This document shows positions 1-6,459 of a DNA stretch of 12,954 nt, in pieces. The position numbers and the translations under genes are program-made. The notes under the pieces were generated by a model. The model was not told where the DNA came from, did no database searches, and saw nothing but the letters and a program-made list of their open reading frames with translations. The stretch is from an uncultured Gemella sp. (GTDB taxonomy: Bacteria; Bacillota; Bacilli; Staphylococcales; Gemellaceae), in assembly GCA_927911695.1 (NCBI GenBank), contig CAKMQO010000184.1:1-12954 (forward strand). The letters run 5' to 3'. Position 1 is the stretch's first letter. Each line of letters opens with the position of its first letter.

Positions 1-136
1 TATATTTGGCGACCCAAATTTCAATATTATTATGAGACTTTATAGCATACTTTTTCGCTAACGATCTTATGCTTATGTTTTCATTTATATACTCTAGTAC
101 GACTTTCTTTTTAAATTCAAAATTATATTTAGTCAT
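1..136 (-). CDS. IS3-family transposase OrfA, N-terminal 45 residues (partial)
   Basis: This is the DNA-binding subunit (OrfA) of an IS3-family transposase, which binds the terminal repeats of the element. The - strand reading from ATG at 136 begins MTKYNFEFKKKVVLEYINE and continues through SLAKKYAIKSHNNIEIWV, the tri-helical HTH_28 / transposase-8 type domain typical of IS150-group OrfA. The reading frame is open to the window edge, so the C-terminus and OrfB are not visible. A GGAGG ribosome binding site lies at 149-153, twelve bases before the start, and sits inside a hairpin (see separate entry). No internal stop is present, so the gene may be intact beyond the edge. Confidence 0.85.
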   Translation of the reverse strand, partial: MTKYNFEFKKKVVLEYINENISIRSLAKKYAIKSHNNIEIWVAKY

Positions 137-142
137 AAAAAA

Positions 143-192
143 TACCGACCTCCAAAAAGTAGATTTTTTGGTCTAACTTTTTGGGGTCGGTA
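143..192 (-). promoter_or_regulatory. IS-end hairpin that would mask the OrfA ribosome binding site
   Basis: Positions 143-160 (TACCGACCTCCAAAAAGT) are complementary to 176-192, apart from one bulged base, leaving a 15-base loop. On the - strand transcript the 5' arm is the terminal inverted repeat and the 3' arm contains the GGAGG of OrfA. A transcript entering from the flanking chromosome would include both arms and fold so that the ribosome binding site is paired. Such protection from read-through transcription is known for elements such as IS10 and IS50; its operation here is an inference. A transcript starting inside the loop would lack the first arm and stay translatable. Confidence 0.6.
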
Positions 193-194
193 CA

Positions 195-667
195 TAATAG
201 TCTTATTATTTATTTGTAGTTTAATTGTTGTAAAATTTTTTAGAAATAAAGCAATTTGCGAATTATCTACCGGGATTAAAAAAGAGGAATTTATTATAAA
301 AAAAAGTGGGAAATACTCTATTTGGATAAAAGATAAGAGGTATTCTTTTACTAACATTAGAGATTTAAGGATAACTGTTGTTAATAAAAATACTTGTGAA
401 AAAAAATGTCTAGAAGAAGTAGTTTATAAATCTAAAGGACTAGGGGTTATTTGGAGAAGAGTAGAATTTTATTGTTTTCAAGCTGATGAAGGGGAGTATA
501 TTATTTCATTTGAAAGTGATGAGAGATTTCGAGAGTCTATTTTTAATACTACTATCCAAGTTCGTAAGTATATATCTTTTTATAAGTTTGTGTTAGTTAT
601 TTTCGGAGTTCAGTTTCTCTTATTTATAATTAGTGTATTACTAATTATTATTTTAAAAAAATTTTAA
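195..667 (+). pseudogene. 5'-truncated membrane protein gene, interrupted by the IS
   Basis: A reading frame without a start codon runs from the IS boundary to TAA at 665-667 (about 156 codons). It begins directly in a hydrophobic stretch (YIIVLLFICSLIVVKFF), continues as a charged, mostly soluble region of about 110 residues with two close cysteines (NTCEKKC), and ends in a second membrane helix (KFVLVIFGVQFLLFIISVLL) with a short KKF tail. The topology therefore is TM, loop domain, TM. There is no in-frame ATG, and the first codons after the IS are inside the first helix, so the original N-terminus is missing. No family is recognised. No ribosome binding site precedes the remnant; it is probably not expressed. 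Confidence 0.7.
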
Positions 668-741
668 TCAATAAGTTTTAATATATAATTGTTTATAGTA
701 TTTTTAAATAAATTAGTTTATTTTAGGAGAAGGAAGAATTA

Positions 742-1475
742 ATGAATCAAAAAATAAAAATATATTTTATAGGTGGTTTAGGCAGTAATTATTATTTCGC
801 AAAGGATTTCTTTCAAGAGCTTGAAGAAGAAACTATTTTTTTAAATCCTTATAAAGAAATAATACAAGATAAAAAAGAACTGCAAAATTGGTTTAATGAT
901 GAAGTAAGAGATTGTGAAGAGGTTTATCTGATTGGTCATTCACTAGGTGGTGATTTAGCTAGATTTTTAGCATCACGTTGTCTGAAAGTAACTAAACTTA
1001 TTTTACTTGATGGAGGTTATTTGAATTTAGATGAATTTATACCTCTTGAAAATGAGATAGAAGCGACAAAAGATTATTTTAGTCAGCATACTTTTTCAAA
1101 TTTGGAAGAAGTTATAGCTAATGAAAAATCTAAGTCGTATTATTGGTCAGAAAATCTAGAAGAAGCATTAAGAAATTCTTATCGTTATAATAATACTTCT
1201 GACAAATTTGAATTTAGATTTAGATTTTGAAAAAAGTTTCTTGTTTACTTAAATTACGTCGAGCTATTAGATCATATCAAAGAAATTTAGAATCAAAAGA
1301 CGTATTATTTATAGCTCCGGCATATGAGGAAGAACCTGAATGGAGAAAGATATCACTAGATAAACTTCCGAAATATTTTGATGTTGAGTTAGTGGAAAAT
1401 TGTGGCCATGAGATGTATATGAACCATCCTATTGAAATTGCTACAATAGTACACGGTTGGATTAATGAAAAATAA
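742..1475 (+). pseudogene. Alpha/beta hydrolase, split by one frameshift
   Basis: Alpha/beta-hydrolase-fold enzyme of about 244 residues when repaired, probably an esterase or lipase-like hydrolase with unknown substrate. The first part (742-1230) has an early FIGGLGSNYYF oxyanion-type loop and the nucleophile elbow GHSLGG with Ser at about residue 67, followed by LILLDGGYL. The second part, in another frame up to 1475, holds the likely catalytic histidine in ENCGHEMYMNHP and a typical C-terminal helix. The frames switch at the T run at 1225-1228: one extra T would give ...RFRFLKKV and restore one continuous protein. Start ATG 742 follows a GGAGAAGGAAG ribosome binding site. The nucleophile and histidine lie on opposite sides of the break, so neither half should be active alone. 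Terminator at 1497-1531. Confidence 0.8.
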
Positions 1476-1496
1476 TTTAATAAATTTATTGTTAAT

Positions 1497-1531
1497 AAAA
1501 GAGGTCTTTAGAAAGTCTAAAGGTCTCTTTT
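1497..1531 (+). terminator. Rho-independent terminator after the hydrolase gene
   Basis: AAAAGAGGTCTTTAGA pairs with TCTAAAGGTCTCTTTT around a three-base loop, with two G-U wobble pairs. The stem starts in an A run and ends in a T run, so it could work on either strand. It closes the hydrolase transcript 22 bases after its stop. Confidence 0.85.
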
Positions 1532-1597
1532 AGCTATTTGTAGAAAATATTATTCCATTTAAATAGCGATAATTGATATCCTTCATAGTTTAATAAT

Positions 1598-1635
1598 TTG
1601 ACTTTACAAGTTATATTCTATATGCTTAGTATAAT
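1598..1635 (+). promoter_or_regulatory. Candidate sigma-A promoter for the ABC permease/ATPase pair
   Basis: TTGACT at 1598-1603 is followed after 17 bases by TATGCT at 1621-1626. A better -10 match, TATAAT at 1630-1635, lies just downstream but has no well-spaced -35. One of the two is the probable start of the transcript for the genes from 1683. The ribosome binding site AAGGAG lies shortly before ATG 1683. Confidence 0.45.
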
Positions 1636-1682
1636 GCAATTTATTATTTATTAATAAAAATTTTATATTTTAAGGAGAAAAA

Positions 1683-2764
1683 ATGTTTTTAGCTATTAAT
1701 GAAATAAAGGATGCTAAGCTCAGGTATAGTCTTATTGTAGGATTACTTACACTAGTTTCTTATTTGATGTTTTTTTTTATCTGGATTGGCTTTTGGATTG
1801 ATTGATCAGAATAGATCTTCTATTGATCATTGGAAGGCGGATACGGTATTACTTTCTTCAGAGGCTAATAGAACTTTAGCTTTATCAAATCTTAAATTAT
1901 CGGATAAATCATCGTTATCTGCGGATAATGTTGAGCCATTTAGTCAAATAGTTACAGTTGCTAAGACTGAAAAGAATTCAAATGATGATGTTAAACAGAA
2001 GATTAGTATTTTTGGAGTTAATGATGGGAGTTTCTTGATTCCACCGATAATAGAGGGAAGAAGTTTTTGAAGCAGAAAATGAAGTAGTGATTGAAAAGAG
2101 TTTATCTGAAAAAGAAGGTTTTGCTATTGGAGATACAATTAAAACAGCAAATTCTGATACTGAATTAAAAATAGTAGGTTATACAGAAAAATCTAGATTT
2201 AATGTAGCTCCAGTCATATATATGAATATTAATGATTTTCAAGTGTTGAAATATGGTAATAATAAATCAACTGATAATCCTATGATTAATGCTTTCGTGG
2301 TAAAAGGTGAATTAAAGGATTACGACAGCTCTGTTTTTCAAAAAGTTAGTATAGCTGATTTCATTAATGAATTACCAGGTTATAATGCTCAAATTTTAAC
2401 ATTTGGATTAATGATAGGATTTTTAATAGTGATTTCTGCTATTATTATAGGAATCTTCATGTATGTACTTACTATTCAGAAAACACCTATCTTTGGTATA
2501 ATGAAGGCACAAGGGATTTCGAATAGAATTATTGGAACTTCTGTCTTATCGCAAACATTCTTACTTTCATTAGTTGGGACTATACTAGGTTTGGTCGGAA
2601 CATGGATAACATCACTTATCCTGCCATCAGCAGTACCATTTTTTAGGAAATGGACTTTATTAACAGTGTTATATTCGTTAGTTTGAATTATTTTTTCTTT
2701 AGTTGGAACATTATTCTCTGTTTTAGCTATTAGAAAAATTGATCCATTAAAAGCAATAGGATAG
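1683..2764 (+). pseudogene. FtsX-type ABC permease (HrtB-like), two frameshifts and one stop
   Basis: Membrane subunit of a MacB/FtsX-type ABC exporter, about 359 residues after repair, the usual length of HrtB-type permeases. It starts MFLAINEIKDAKLRYSLIV with a first helix up to about residue 40, followed by a large extracytoplasmic domain and three C-terminal helices, ending in RKIDPLKAIG, a characteristic FtsX-family tail. The frame is lost at the T9 run 1770-1778 (8 T would give FFLSGLAFGLIDQN), again at the T5 run 2064-2068 (4 T would give GRSFEAENEVVIEK), and a TGA at 2684-2686 interrupts the last helix in an otherwise continuous frame. The stop is a substitution and not a run-length change. 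The gene is 7 bases upstream of its ATPase. Substrate is unknown; haem efflux is suggested only by resemblance to HrtB. Confidence 0.8.
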
Positions 2765-2771
2765 GTGTTAT

Positions 2772-3447
2772 ATGAATGTATTAGAATTTATAAATGTAAC
2801 TAAATCATATAGAGATGGAAATAAAGAAATAGAAGCGCTAAAAGAAACCAATTTTAAAATAGAAGAAGGCCAATTTATAGCGATTATAGGTCCATCAGGC
2901 TCAGGAAAATCAACTTTCTTAACTCTAGCAGGAGGACTTCAAACTCCATCTAAAGGTCAAATAATTATTAACGGAAAAGATTATACTAATTTGTCTGAGA
3001 AAGAAAGAGCAAAGTTACGATTTAACGATATTGGATTTGTTCTGCAGGCATCTAATTTGGTTCCATTTTTAACAGCAAAACAACAGTTAGAACTAGTTGA
3101 TAGAATAAATAAGCAAAAAAGACAAACACTTCAAGATCAAAAATCTTTATTTAAAGAATTAGGAATAGATCATTTAGAAAATAAATTACCAAAAGACTTA
3201 TCAGGCGGAGAACGACAACGATTAGCTATTGCTAGAGCTCTTTACAATAATCCGGCAATTATCTTAGCTGATGAACCTACAGCAAGTCTTGATTCAGATA
3301 GAGCGTTTGAAGTCGTAGATTTACTTTTAAAAGAGTGTAAAGAAAAAAAATAAATCAATTATTATGGTAACACATGATAATAGAATGATTGAAAAATGTG
3401 ATCATGTTTACCGAATGAAAGATGGTATTTTGACAAAAGAAAGATAA
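2772..3447 (+). pseudogene. ABC transporter ATPase (HrtA/LolD-like), C-terminus frameshifted
   Basis: ATP-binding subunit partnering the permease just upstream; about 224 residues after repair. Walker A is GPSGSGKST (residues 40-48), the Q-loop glutamine is about residue 92, the signature is LSGGERQR (143-150), and Walker B plus catalytic glutamate is IILADEPT (about 163-170), followed by the D-loop SLD. The frame ends at 3353 after an A8 run (3343-3350); with 7 A it continues KNKSIIMVTHDNRMIEKCDH, which supplies the essential H-loop histidine, to TAA at 3445-3447. As written, the 193-residue product lacks the H-loop. The phrase GGLQTPSKG and the LVPFLT segment resemble HrtA-type ATPases. Start ATG 2772 has a weak AGGTG ribosome binding site. 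No hrtRS-like sensor genes are nearby. Confidence 0.82.
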
Positions 3448-3456
3448 AATATAAAG

Positions 3457-3486
3457 TGTCTAAGTGAAATAACTTAGGCATTTTTT
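3457..3486 (+). terminator. Rho-independent terminator after the ABC ATPase
   Basis: TGTCTAAGT pairs with ACTTAGGCA (one G-U pair) across a short AT loop and is followed by T6 (3481-3486). It ends the permease/ATPase transcript nine bases after the repaired stop codon, which supports 3447 as the true gene end and not 3353. Confidence 0.8.
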
Positions 3487-3487
3487 G

Positions 3488-3516
3488 TTGCTAATAAGTA
3501 TAAGTTAGAATATAAT
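3488..3516 (+). promoter_or_regulatory. Sigma-A promoter for the small unrecognised gene at 3562
   Basis: TTGCTA at 3488-3493, a 17-base spacer and a perfect TATAAT at 3511-3516. It sits directly after the preceding terminator and about 45 bases before the start codon, with an ordinary AT-rich leader. Confidence 0.7.
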
Positions 3517-3547
3517 AAAATTATAAATAAAATATGTTGTGAATATT

Positions 3548-3552
3548 AGGAG
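3548..3552 (+). promoter_or_regulatory. Ribosome binding site that decides the start at 3562
   Basis: AGGAG at 3548-3552 abuts the first ATG (3553) with no spacer, but lies nine bases before the next in-frame ATG at 3562. The second is therefore the likely start. Confidence 0.65.
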
Positions 3553-3561
3553 ATGAATAAT

Positions 3562-3949
3562 ATGCTTTTACTAGGTGTAGAGAAAGAAAATGGATGGTTA
3601 TTTGCAGAATATAGCTTGACTTATAGAGTTGATTGGGAACATATCTGTAAAGGAGTTAAATTAGCTTATGACTATTATGAGAATGTTGAAGTTCTTGTTG
3701 ATGATAAAATAGTAAATATAAACTCAAAAGAACAAGTTATGGACTTAGTAGAAGCTGGAAAGATGACTATACGTGGTATTTCTAAAATAATAGGTGTACC
3801 ATTAATGATAACATTTTTTTAATCAACTACAAGTAGCTAGATGTTCAGTAGCCTGTGCTACAGAAGAATTTCAAGTAGCTGATTACGAAAAATTTAATAA
3901 GTCATTAGCTCAATATATGGATAGCCTAGAAATAGCTATGTTTAGATAA
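3562..3949 (+). pseudogene. Unrecognised small protein, split by one frameshift
   Basis: I do not recognise this family. Repaired, it is about 128 residues: it begins MLLLGVEKENGWLFAEYSL, then a stretch rich in aromatic and acidic residues (VDWEHICKGVKLAYDYYENV), a VDDKIVNINSKEQVMDLV segment, and after the frame change FFNQLQVARCSVACATEEFQ and a C-terminal helix ending AMFR. There is no signal peptide or clear membrane helix. The frame breaks at the T7 run 3814-3820; with 6 T it reads TFFNQLQVARC and continues to TAA at 3947-3949. A terminator follows within a few bases, which supports the longer reading. It is transcribed alone from its own promoter, so context gives no function. Confidence 0.6.
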
Positions 3950-3950
3950 G

Positions 3951-3969
3951 AAAGACGAAAGTCTTTTTT
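3951..3969 (+). terminator. Short hairpin terminator
   Basis: AAAGAC, a GAAA tetraloop, then GTCTTT running into more T. The stem is only six pairs, but the stable GNRA-type loop, the T run and the position directly after the repaired stop at 3949 make it a convincing small terminator. Confidence 0.7.
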
Positions 3970-4003
3970 ATTTTAGAATTATATATATTATTTAGATAAA
4001 TAA

Positions 4004-4032
4004 TTGTATAAAGCATATTAATATGATAATAT
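4004..4032 (+). promoter_or_regulatory. Candidate promoter upstream of the TraX-family gene
   Basis: TTGTAT at 4004-4009, a 17-base spacer and TAATAT at 4027-4032. It lies about 100 bases before ATG 4133. Both boxes are imperfect and the region is AT-rich throughout, so chance similarity is possible. Confidence 0.4.
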
Positions 4033-4132
4033 GTGTTAAGGTAGTTTATAGCATTCTCATTATATTAAATTTGTGAGCAATATATTAACTAATATTTTTA
4101 AATAAAGTCAAAATAGTATAGAAAGGAAGAAA

Positions 4133-4873
4133 ATGAAGAATTTAAGGTTTGATGGAACGCAGTTAAAATATATAGCTATAATTGCTATGACAATTGATCA
4201 TTTAGCGTGGCTATTATATCCAGGTTTAGTTAAAGAACCGATTCCAGTACTGATGCACATAGTAGGACGTTTAACAGCTCCAATTATGTGGTATTTTATA
4301 GCAGAAGGATGTTATTATACAAAAGATATTAAGAAATATTTCTTTAGAATTATGAGTTTTGCTGTTGTCAGTCACTTTGCTTTTTGCTTTGGTTTAGGAA
4401 TAACATTTGATATAACTACAGGAAGTATATTTAATAAAACGAGTGTCTTATTCCCATTAGCGATGTCGGTTGCATTAATCGCAATATTTAGAAATGAGAA
4501 GATAAATAATACATTAAAGATTTTAGCAATTATTGTTTTCTGTTTATTAACGTTTGTAGCGGATTGGTCTTCTATAGCTCTAATGATGCCATTCTTCCTA
4601 TATAATCATAGAGGGAATAAAAAACAACAAATATTTGACTATGTTATTTGGATAAGTGTTTATGCAGCTATTTATATTATATTTATAGATGTATTTTATG
4701 GAGTATTACAGTTTGCAACTTTATTCTCCCTACCATTATTAATGAGATATGATGGTACTAGAGGAAAACACATTGGTTCTAAGTGGTTCTTTTACTACTA
4801 TTATCCAATACATTTAGCTATTATAGGTATTTTTAGAATTATATTATATGGAAATATTTCATTGGTATTTTAA
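4133..4873 (+). CDS. TraX-family integral membrane protein
   Basis: A 246-residue polytopic membrane protein of the TraX family (PF05857), named after the F-plasmid protein that acetylates pilin; chromosomal homologues in Firmicutes have no firmly known role. The N-terminus LKYIAIIAMTIDHLAWLLYP with its conserved Asp-His pair is the hallmark of the family, followed by HIVGRLTAPIMWYFIAEGCYYT. At least six further hydrophobic segments follow, and the C-terminal FYYYYPIHLAIIGIFRIIL contains the second conserved histidine region. The acyltransferase-3-like arrangement suggests transfer of an acyl group at the membrane, but this is inference. Start ATG 4133 follows GAAAGGAAGAAA. It is monocistronic, with a terminator downstream and no conjugation genes nearby. 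Confidence 0.88.
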   Translation: MKNLRFDGTQLKYIAIIAMTIDHLAWLLYPGLVKEPIPVLMHIVGRLTAPIMWYFIAEGCYYTKDIKKYFFRIMSFAVVSHFAFCFGLGITFDITTGSIFNKTSVLFPLAMSVALIAIFRNEKINNTLKILAIIVFCLLTFVADWSSIALMMPFFLYNHRGNKKQQIFDYVIWISVYAAIYIIFIDVFYGVLQFATLFSLPLLMRYDGTRGKHIGSKWFFYYYYPIHLAIIGIFRIILYGNISLVF

Positions 4874-4888
4874 AAGTAAAAAAATTTT

Positions 4889-4927
4889 AAAAAGAAGTGT
4901 ATATTAAAGATATCATTTCTTTTTTTT
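4889..4927 (+). terminator. Terminator after the TraX-family gene
   Basis: AAAGAAGTGTAT pairs with ATATCATTTCTTT (one G-U pair and one bulge), followed by a run of T up to 4927. It lies about 20 bases after the stop codon. Confidence 0.6.
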
Positions 4928-4934
4928 ACTGTTA

Positions 4935-4943
4935 TGTTATAAT
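4935..4943 (+). promoter_or_regulatory. Extended -10 promoter of the lipoprotein gene
   Basis: TGTTATAAT combines a perfect TATAAT (4938-4943) with the TG extension. The -35 region overlaps the T-rich end of the preceding terminator and is poor, which fits an extended -10 promoter. It is about 40 bases before ATG 4985. Confidence 0.6.
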
Positions 4944-4959
4944 TATAGTGACTATAATT
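4941..4959 (+). promoter_or_regulatory. Palindromic operator-like site over the lipoprotein promoter
   Basis: AATTATAG TGA CTATAATT is a perfect inverted repeat with 8-base arms and a 3-base centre. It overlaps the last bases of the -10 box and the expected transcription start, the usual position for a repressor site. It has no T run after it and is too close to the start to be a terminator. The regulator is not identifiable from the window. Confidence 0.4.
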
Positions 4960-4984
4960 TTGTAGTTATTTAGGAGGAAAGTAT

Positions 4985-5920
4985 ATGAAGAAAAATATTT
5001 TATTAATTTCAGTAGCAACACTGTTATCTATTGGTGTAGTTGGTTGTGGTATTAAACAATCGACTGAAAATAAGCAGAGTGAGCAAAAACTAAAAACTGT
5101 TGAAGGACCAGGTAAAGATTTTGATTGGAATGCTAAAGTTTCACCTGTTGGTACTAAACGTACTTATATTGAGCAAAATACTGGAAAAAGTTTTGATCAC
5201 GACCTAACTAGATTAAAGAGAGCTCAGAGTAAATTAGAAGAAAAACGTAAAACCATAACTGATAAAAAAGTCCAAGAAGCACTTAAAGTTGTTGATGCTT
5301 TCTATGTAAACCAAGAAAATATCGATGTTATTGTGAAAGCAGGGGGATTTAATAATCAAAGAGAAATGTATAAAAAAGTTTGGAATGATTTAAAACAGTC
5401 CATGATTCCATCGGAAGAAAATGTTAATTTTAAATATCAAAATATTAATTACGATATGAATGAATATGGTCCTATGATTCTAAAAGTTAATGGTAATGCT
5501 TATGGTAAGGCTGGAGCTTATGATTTTATAGATTATAAAGTTGAGGGTAATACTGTTTACTTATCTTTAATCGTTCCAACAATCGATACATATCAATATA
5601 CGGTTAAAGCTACTTATAAACTAAACTACAAAACATTTTTTGAGCCGTTAGCTCAAATGAATGCAACAAGTAAAAATATTGCAGAAAAAGGATTTTCTAA
5701 ATTTATTTTTTACTTAGCATCAGTTGATTTCAAAGGTGATGGATACGTGGATTTACAAGGTATGGATTATTTGGCAAAAGAAAAACAATACCTTGCAATT
5801 CAAGTAGATGACTCAGGAAAAGTATCGATTGACAATGACAATCTATTAAATTTATTGCGTATAAAAATGGACGTAGCAAATAAAAAGAACATGGTTAAAT
5901 TTAATATAACCAAAATCTAA
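4985..5920 (+). CDS. Uncharacterised lipoprotein
   Basis: A 311-residue secreted protein anchored to the outer face of the membrane. It begins MKKNILLISVATLLSIG with a lipobox VVGC, cysteine at residue 21, then a charged, Gln/Lys-rich linker to about residue 40. The body has an early helical, Lys/Glu-rich part (DLTRLKRAQSKLEEKRKTI; GFNNQREMYKKVWNDLKQ) and a later, beta-rich part with repeated Tyr/Asn/Gly turns. I do not recognise the family; the length and helical start recall small DUF-type lipoproteins of Firmicutes, with no catalytic motif visible. It has its own promoter, a perfect AGGAGG ribosome binding site before ATG 4985, and a strong terminator, so it is a single-gene unit. Confidence 0.85.
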   Translation: MKKNILLISVATLLSIGVVGCGIKQSTENKQSEQKLKTVEGPGKDFDWNAKVSPVGTKRTYIEQNTGKSFDHDLTRLKRAQSKLEEKRKTITDKKVQEALKVVDAFYVNQENIDVIVKAGGFNNQREMYKKVWNDLKQSMIPSEENVNFKYQNINYDMNEYGPMILKVNGNAYGKAGAYDFIDYKVEGNTVYLSLIVPTIDTYQYTVKATYKLNYKTFFEPLAQMNATSKNIAEKGFSKFIFYLASVDFKGDGYVDLQGMDYLAKEKQYLAIQVDDSGKVSIDNDNLLNLLRIKMDVANKKNMVKFNITKI

Positions 5921-5921
5921 T

Positions 5922-5965
5922 AAAAAAGTTCCTTATTAATATATAACTTAATAAGGAACTTTTTT
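5922..5965 (+). terminator. Strong bidirectional terminator after the lipoprotein gene
   Basis: AAAAAAGTTCCTTATTAA pairs perfectly with TTAATAAGGAACTTTTTT across an 8-base AT loop. With an A run on one side and a T run on the other it can terminate in both directions. Confidence 0.92.
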
Positions 5966-6006
5966 ACATATATTGTGATACCAATATGTAGTAAAAAAGC
6001 ACAAGA

Positions 6007-6017
6007 TATAATATAAT
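6007..6017 (+). promoter_or_regulatory. Tandem -10 boxes before the DUF1722 gene
   Basis: Two TATAAT hexamers overlap by one base (6007-6012 and 6012-6017) about 40 bases before ATG 6055. I find no good -35 at 16-18 bases upstream, so the promoter call rests on the -10 and position alone. Confidence 0.4.
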
Positions 6018-6054
6018 ATGGATATTAAAAATAAACTGTTTTCGAAAGGATAAA

Positions 6055-6459
6055 ATGAATAGTAAAGAAGAAAGAGTTCAATGTCAAAAGTTATGGGCAA
6101 AAAATAAATATCTTGTTTTAAGCCATTCAAGCAAAATATACTTAGAAATTAGAACGTATTTAAAGCAAGAAGAAGTATCCCAAAATAAAGTGAGCGAGCT
6201 TATAAAACAAGCTGTAAGTTTACCTGAAGATAAAGGACAAGTAACGAATGCATTACATCACGTCTGGGGATATTTTAAAAAATATGCAACAAAAGAAGAA
6301 AAAGATAATTTTTTTGAAATAATTGAAGAATATCATAATAATAAATATAAAAAAGAAGATTTGCTAAAAGAAGTGAAACATCTTCTAAATAAATATCCAA
6401 ATAAATATTTAGAAGAATCTACTTTTATCAATGGAGGACAAAATGAGACTTTGGCATGA
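6055..6459 (+). CDS. DUF1722 (YbgA-like) protein
   Basis: A 134-residue, mostly helical cytosolic protein of the DUF1722 family (PF08349), best known as E. coli YbgA, encoded beside the photolyase gene phrB, and as a C-terminal domain on DUF523 proteins. Family marks are KLWAKNKYLVLSHSSKIY near the N-terminus, the central VTNALHHVWGYFKKYATKEE, and the C-terminal HLLNKYPNKYLEES. Biochemical function is not established. The stop overlaps the next gene, a pyrimidine-dimer-glycosylase-like protein, by 17 bases, so the two are translationally coupled; this neighbour and the YbgA-PhrB link both point to a role with DNA lesion repair (inference). Start ATG 6055 follows GAAAGGATAAA. Confidence 0.85.
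   Translation: MNSKEERVQCQKLWAKNKYLVLSHSSKIYLEIRTYLKQEEVSQNKVSELIKQAVSLPEDKGQVTNALHHVWGYFKKYATKEEKDNFFEIIEEYHNNKYKKEDLLKEVKHLLNKYPNKYLEESTFINGGQNETLA
6433..6437 (+). promoter_or_regulatory. Ribosome binding site that decides the start at 6443
   Basis: GGAGG at 6433-6437 lies five bases before ATG 6443, inside the end of the DUF1722 gene. An in-frame ATG at 6431 overlaps this site and cannot use it. Confidence 0.7.

Larger units (their letters stand above)
1..194 (-). mobile_element. Left end of an IS3-family (IS150-like) insertion sequence, cut by the window edge
   Basis: The right boundary is the sequence GGTCGGTACA ending at 194. Read on the - strand this is TGTACCGACCCCAAAAAG, a typical IS3-family terminal inverted repeat beginning with TG. 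Inside it lies the start of a helix-turn-helix transposase gene (1-136) on the - strand. The other end and any target-site duplication are outside the window, so copy integrity cannot be judged. The element abuts the truncated membrane protein gene at 195, so it inserted into that gene or recombined with it. Family assignment rests on the terminal repeat and the OrfA N-terminus and is fairly secure; the exact IS name is not recognised. Confidence 0.85.

Noticed and set aside
133..357. Reading frame on the - strand across the IS end
   Set aside because: It runs antisense to the truncated membrane protein gene and into the IS repeat, has no ribosome binding site, and does not resemble a protein family. 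The transposase frame starting at 136 explains the region.
1225..1240. Programmed -1 frameshift in the hydrolase (AAAAAAG at 1230-1236)
   Set aside because: The zero-frame TGA (1228-1230) comes before the slippery run, so a ribosome would stop first. A lost base in the T run explains the change more simply.
2684..2686. TGA read as tryptophan in an alternative genetic code
   Set aside because: The intact genes use TGG for tryptophan and have no in-frame TGA; this single TGA in an already broken gene is better read as a stop.
5948..6130. Hydrophobic - strand reading frame
   Set aside because: It covers the terminator, promoter and start of the DUF1722 gene on the opposite strand. Its hydrophobic translation is a by-product of AT-rich DNA.
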